Source: Glandiceps talaboti
Lineage: Eukaryota; Hemichordata; Enteropneusta; Spengelidae
Assembly (NCBI RefSeq): GCF_964340395.1
Contig: NC_135571.1
Location: 292,001-356,000 of the forward strand
Length of the DNA stretch: 64,000 bases
Direction: 5' to 3'
Shown: piece after piece, positions 61,347 to 64,000 of the stretch
Layout: each line of letters begins with the position of its first letter
Position numbering within the stretch: the stretch's first letter is position 1
Notes under the pieces: generated by a model
What the model was told of the DNA's origin: nothing
Database searches by the model: none
What the model saw: only the letters and a program-made list of their open reading frames with translations
Position numbers and translations under genes: made by a program

Positions 61347-61464
61347 ATACTCCACAAAGTCTTTTGTGGCTGTGGATCCTCCTTGGGGTGCTGGGTGGTC
61401 TTGTGCTTGGTGCAGCTATTGTTGGAGGAATCTGGTACTACCGAAAAAAGGATCAGAAAAAGAG
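61347..61464 (+). CDS. Exon: transmembrane segment
   Basis: 118 bp, phase 1 in, phase 2 out (acceptor ATATCTAG, donor AGAG|GTTTGT). After NTPQS comes a hydrophobic run of about 25 residues, LLWLWILLGVLGG then LVLGAAIVGGIW, followed by the basic stop-transfer YYRKKDQKKR. A single helix with outside-to-inside orientation, as expected for a type I receptor phosphatase. Gly-rich spacing (GVLGG, GAA, GG) could favour helix pairing. Confidence 0.93.
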
Positions 61465-61571
61465 GTTTGTTATCAGTCAATTGTTATCAAACACTTACAA
61501 TGTACTGCTTTCATTAAATTAACATGAATAGCTGTCTCTGTAAATGTGATAGAAAATAAGGATGTATCTGC

Positions 61572-61640
61572 ACACACACACACACACACGCACACACACA
61601 CACACATGCATGCATGCACGCACGCACGCACGCACGCACG
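61572..61640. repeat. (CA)n/(GCAC)n microsatellite
   Basis: CACACA run, then TGCATGCATGCACGCACGCA-type tetranucleotides, in the intron between the transmembrane and juxtamembrane exons. Confidence 0.97.
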
Positions 61641-61803
61641 ACTATAATATACATACATGTACATGTACATACTTATGTCAAACCTCAGTCACTATTAATA
61701 TATACATTATGTACAACAACACAAATAAAGTAAATACAATTTGTAATGAAAATTTGTCTACTACATTTTCTAATGTAAATTTGTGTGTGTATTTTTTTAC
61801 CAG

Positions 61804-61905
61804 CAAAGAAAATGGTACATCAGGTGGCACAGCAAATCCTGCATTTGACACCACAATTATGCCAGAACGCCCATCAACTAAGAAGAAGCAAATCAAGCAC
61901 TCAAA
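61804..61905 (+). CDS. Exon: cytoplasmic juxtamembrane segment
   Basis: 102 bp, phase 2–2 (acceptor TTTACCAG, donor CAAA|GTAAGT). Reads SKENGTSGGTANPAFDTTIM, PERPSTKKKQIKHSK. Polar, with a basic KKKQIKHSK end leading into the phosphatase wedge region. Ser/Thr residues next to Lys could be phosphorylation sites, but none is certain. Confidence 0.9.
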
Positions 61906-62174
61906 GTAAGTAGCATAACTTCTTGCTGCCTCCATCCTTCAAATAATGTGTTCTCATCACCTTGATAGCCTCGACTAGGTCCCTTTCAAGCAACACTTCT
62001 CAGGGACAGATTTCCATGAGAAATTATATCGCTACTGTCATTAATTTCAGGTGGGTATTTAAGAGTCATTCTCACTAAGTACTGTTACTGTTATAATATG
62101 CTTCTCTGACATGTTTATTAGCAGGTGACGTGGTGGGGCTATTACATTGGGTTCTGTCCATCTGTTTATCCACC

Positions 62175-62408
62175 ATTATATTATACCAGTATATTGATGG
62201 CGCAAATCGAGAGATCTGATTGGTCTAGACATCGAACTAGCGTGTCTAAAATGAGCGATAATGCACAGTTGGCACGCATCCAAATTTCGATGTTCACTGT
62301 TCGTCTACGAACATTGCAGTCCGTGCAGGGATGGGGGCACAAATGAAACCAGAAAACATTGCGCCTTATCTTGTTTCCGATATTTTCAATATACTGGTAT
62401 AATATAAT
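62175..62408. mobile_element. MITE-like element, 234 bp with perfect 23-bp inverted ends
   Basis: ATTATATTATACCAGTATAT plus TGA (62175–62197) is the exact reverse complement of 62386–62408. The interior has no coding potential. TA-rich ends suggest a TA-targeting family, but the ends merge with AT-rich flank, so the true boundary may be the shorter ATACCAGTATATTGA. Confidence 0.75.
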
Positions 62409-62551
62409 AGCGATAAACCACCCCCTGGGAATGGTATACCACTCGGTTTTGACCAGTGAACTCATTACATGTACTCGCTATCGCTCGTGCATATATTTCA
62501 TTCACTGGTCAAAACCTCTTGGTATACCATCCCCAGGGGTGGTTTATTGCT
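62409..62551. repeat. Hairpin with ~50-bp arms
   Basis: The left arm (62409–62460: ATAAACCACCCCCTGGG, GGTATACCA, GTTTTGACCAGTGAA) is matched by the complement of the right arm (62501–62551: TTCACTGGTCAAAAC, TGGTATACCATCCCCAGG, GGTTTAT) with a few mismatches and a ~40-nt loop. Directly abuts the MITE-like element, so the two may be one composite. Confidence 0.8.
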
Positions 62552-63094
62552 TAAATGCACACTCATTTCTTAGACAAGCATCCACCTATCGACCAAACTT
62601 GGTACAAAGGTAGAACACTATCCAGGCATATATGCGCATCAATTAATTATGCGTCCTTGACCATATGGCAAAATAATCTTATTTGTTATAAAACGCACAT
62701 TTTGCCTGATATCTCCTGAAGTTTGATTCATACAGACACCATTTAATTGTCTATCCCTGCATTATTAATGGAAGCTTTCTATAAGACTTTAACCTTGACC
62801 AACAGTTTCAAGATTAAATAGCTGAAATTGTGGCTTCTACCCCAATTCTGGAAGTTAAATACAGAGACTTCATTCAAGTGTTTACACCCATAATATCAAA
62901 AGTAAGCTTTCTTATTATACCATGATCTTTGACCTTAACCAGCATGCTCCAGGTCAAATAGCCAATTGCACAATAAATTATGATGTTTTCTCTGTAGAAA
63001 ATGCCATTCAAGGATGGATGGGTAAGTTTGGATGGATAAGCTTCAAACACTTTACAAACTGAGAGTAAAACTGTTAGATTTGTTTTGCCAACAG

Positions 63095-63176
63095 ACCTGT
63101 GAAGCTGGCAAGATATGATGAGTATTTCAAAACAATGAGTGCAGACATGGAGTTTAGATTCTCTGAAGAATATGAG
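63095..63176 (+). CDS. Exon: start of the phosphatase region (wedge)
   Basis: 82 bp, phase 2 in, phase 0 out (acceptor CCAACAG, donor GAG|GTTAGA). Reads KPVKLARYDEYFKTMSADME, FRFSEEYE. The PVxLxxxxEYxxxMSADxxFRFSEEYE pattern is the helix-turn-helix leader of receptor PTP domains and is closest to Ptp10D-type R3 enzymes. Confidence 0.95.
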
Positions 63177-63206
63177 GTTAGAACTATGTTATCTCTCTGT
63201 CACACA

Positions 63207-63211
63207 CAGAT

Positions 63212-63242
<31 letters not shown>

Positions 63243-63255
63243 GGCAGGCAGACAC

Positions 63256-63340
<85 letters not shown>
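63207..63340. repeat. (ACAG)n then (CA)n microsatellite
   Basis: CAGACAGACAGACAGA run followed by about 40 CA units, starting 30 bp after a donor site. Confidence 0.98.
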
Positions 63341-63341
<1 letters not shown>

Positions 63342-63353
63342 CACTCATTACAG

Positions 63354-63452
63354 GATATCATCACACAGAGGTACTTTACCAGTATTCAGGTGGGCATGAT
63401 CTATGAGATCAGTGATGATAGATTGGATGTAGATGAAAGATTCCACTATTGA
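63354..63452 (+). other. Possible alternative exon: 3'-terminal or 36-bp cassette
   Basis: ACTCATTACAG precedes an open phase 0 stretch reading DIITQRYFTSIQVGMIYEIS, DDRLDVDERFHY and TGA (63450–63452). AATAAA follows at 63542–63547. Read as a terminal exon it would end the protein just after FSEEYE, giving a receptor with no phosphatase domain. Alternatively CAG|GTGGGC at 63390 would define a 36-bp in-frame cassette. No homology supports either use; included as a candidate only. Confidence 0.25.
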
Positions 63453-63952
63453 AGTATCCAAGGAATAAGTGAATATTTTATTAATTTTGTCCACATGGTT
63501 ATCATGATGTAGGAAGAAACAGCAATCAATAGAACATGATAAATAAAAACAAAGCAGCCATATTTTCCAAAATAGGCAGGACAATAGCCTAAACACGTTT
63601 AATTTATGTATCAGTAAATTAACACATCATAGAAGTGACTTGGATGTACACAACCCTCATGTTTCTCAAAAAAATGTGTCTATAAAATAATGTTGCAATA
63701 TAACATGTGTAATGTAACATTACTAGCTAACGCAAGTCTGTTTGTGTCAATCTGAGAATAAATTTTTTGATGTTTTGTCTTTAACTTCATCAATTTGAAA
63801 CTCTTCAAATATATACACTTTACATTTATCCTCTGTCCACAATGAACCAAGGATATATATTATTTGTTGAAACCTCCTTTGATAATTTATAAATTGACAC
63901 TCAAAGTCTTTTGCATTGAATGAATGAAGTGTGTTGATAACTTGCATCTATA

Positions 63953-64000
63953 GGAACTACGTAATGTTGGCCGAGATCAAAGTTGGGATGGAGCTGAATT
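63953..64000 (+). CDS. Exon: phosphatase domain, N-terminal edge (cut by window end)
   Basis: Coding from 63954, phase 0 in (acceptor ATCTATAG). Reads ELRNVGRDQSWDGAE before the window stops. It joins FSEEYE to ELRNVGRDQ, the conserved link in receptor PTPs (compare FEELKxVGRDQ of Ptp10D). The catalytic HCSAG motif, WPD loop and pTyr loop lie beyond the right edge, so catalytic competence is untested. Confidence 0.93.

Larger units (their letters stand above)
61906..63094 (+). other. Intron with an inverted-repeat element, a hairpin and a dispersed-repeat fragment
   Basis: Holds the elements at 62175–62551 (separate entries) and, at about 62560–62990, part of the 55690-type dispersed repeat (ACCAAACTTGGTACAAAGG, GACCTTAACCAGCATG). 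No exon recognised. Confidence 0.7.

Overview
The window is eukaryotic (metazoan) genomic DNA: AT-rich, with GT–AG introns, small coding exons buried in long introns, long (GT)n/(CA)n tracts, many minisatellites, inverted-repeat elements and non-LTR retrotransposon remains. The abundance of ACATGTAC-type palindromes, dispersed repeats carrying TCAAGGTCA-type motifs, and a Ptp10D-like phosphatase juxtadomain suggest a marine invertebrate. I cannot fix the phylum from the sequence alone.

One gene on the + strand accounts for all convincing coding sequence. From about 8376 to the right edge I assemble 34 exons, the last one cut by the window end. They splice in one open frame of about 2,616 codons: a Ser/Thr-rich mucin-like segment, 25 single-exon fibronectin type III (FN3) domains, a membrane-proximal region split over four exons and carrying an RRKR convertase-type site, one transmembrane helix, a basic cytoplasmic juxtamembrane stretch, and the start of a tyrosine phosphatase domain. 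This is the layout of a type R3 receptor protein tyrosine phosphatase (Ptp10D / PTPRB / PTPRJ / PTPRQ group). Almost every ectodomain intron is phase 1, so FN3 exons can be added or lost without breaking the frame.

Layout. 1–8300: no gene recognised; four tandem arrays (46-, 117-, 31- and 51-bp units) and anonymous AT-rich DNA. 8376–10195: mucin-like exon and first FN3 exon, separated by an intron with a foldback cluster and a 23-bp-stem hairpin. 10631–13066: two intronic minisatellites. 14025–19830: seven near-identical FN3 exon units of about 0.9 kb (A–G). 20731–23072: inverted-repeat element, copy 1. 25035–34970: four FN3 exons, two dead FN3 exons, a 49-bp satellite in two blocks, and a 2.3-kb foldback element with arms of about 640 bp. 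35160–38931: copy 2 of the inverted-repeat element, carrying a nested 1.7-kb insertion. 40085–50338: nine FN3 exon units of about 1.1–1.2 kb (K1–K9), each with a dead half-FN3 exon, a LINE 3' end, a short hairpin and a (GT)n tract. 51529–55335: four single, diverged FN3 exons. 56790–64000: juxtamembrane, transmembrane and phosphatase-start exons among further repeats.

The main story is a receptor phosphatase whose ectodomain has grown by repeated duplication of whole exon-plus-intron units in two separate places. Copies are alike in introns as well as exons, so the process is recent or is kept uniform by conversion, and copy number may vary between individuals. Assembly error in such arrays must also be kept in mind. 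No promoter, transcription start, rRNA, tRNA or CRISPR array was recognised, and the first exon is uncertain.
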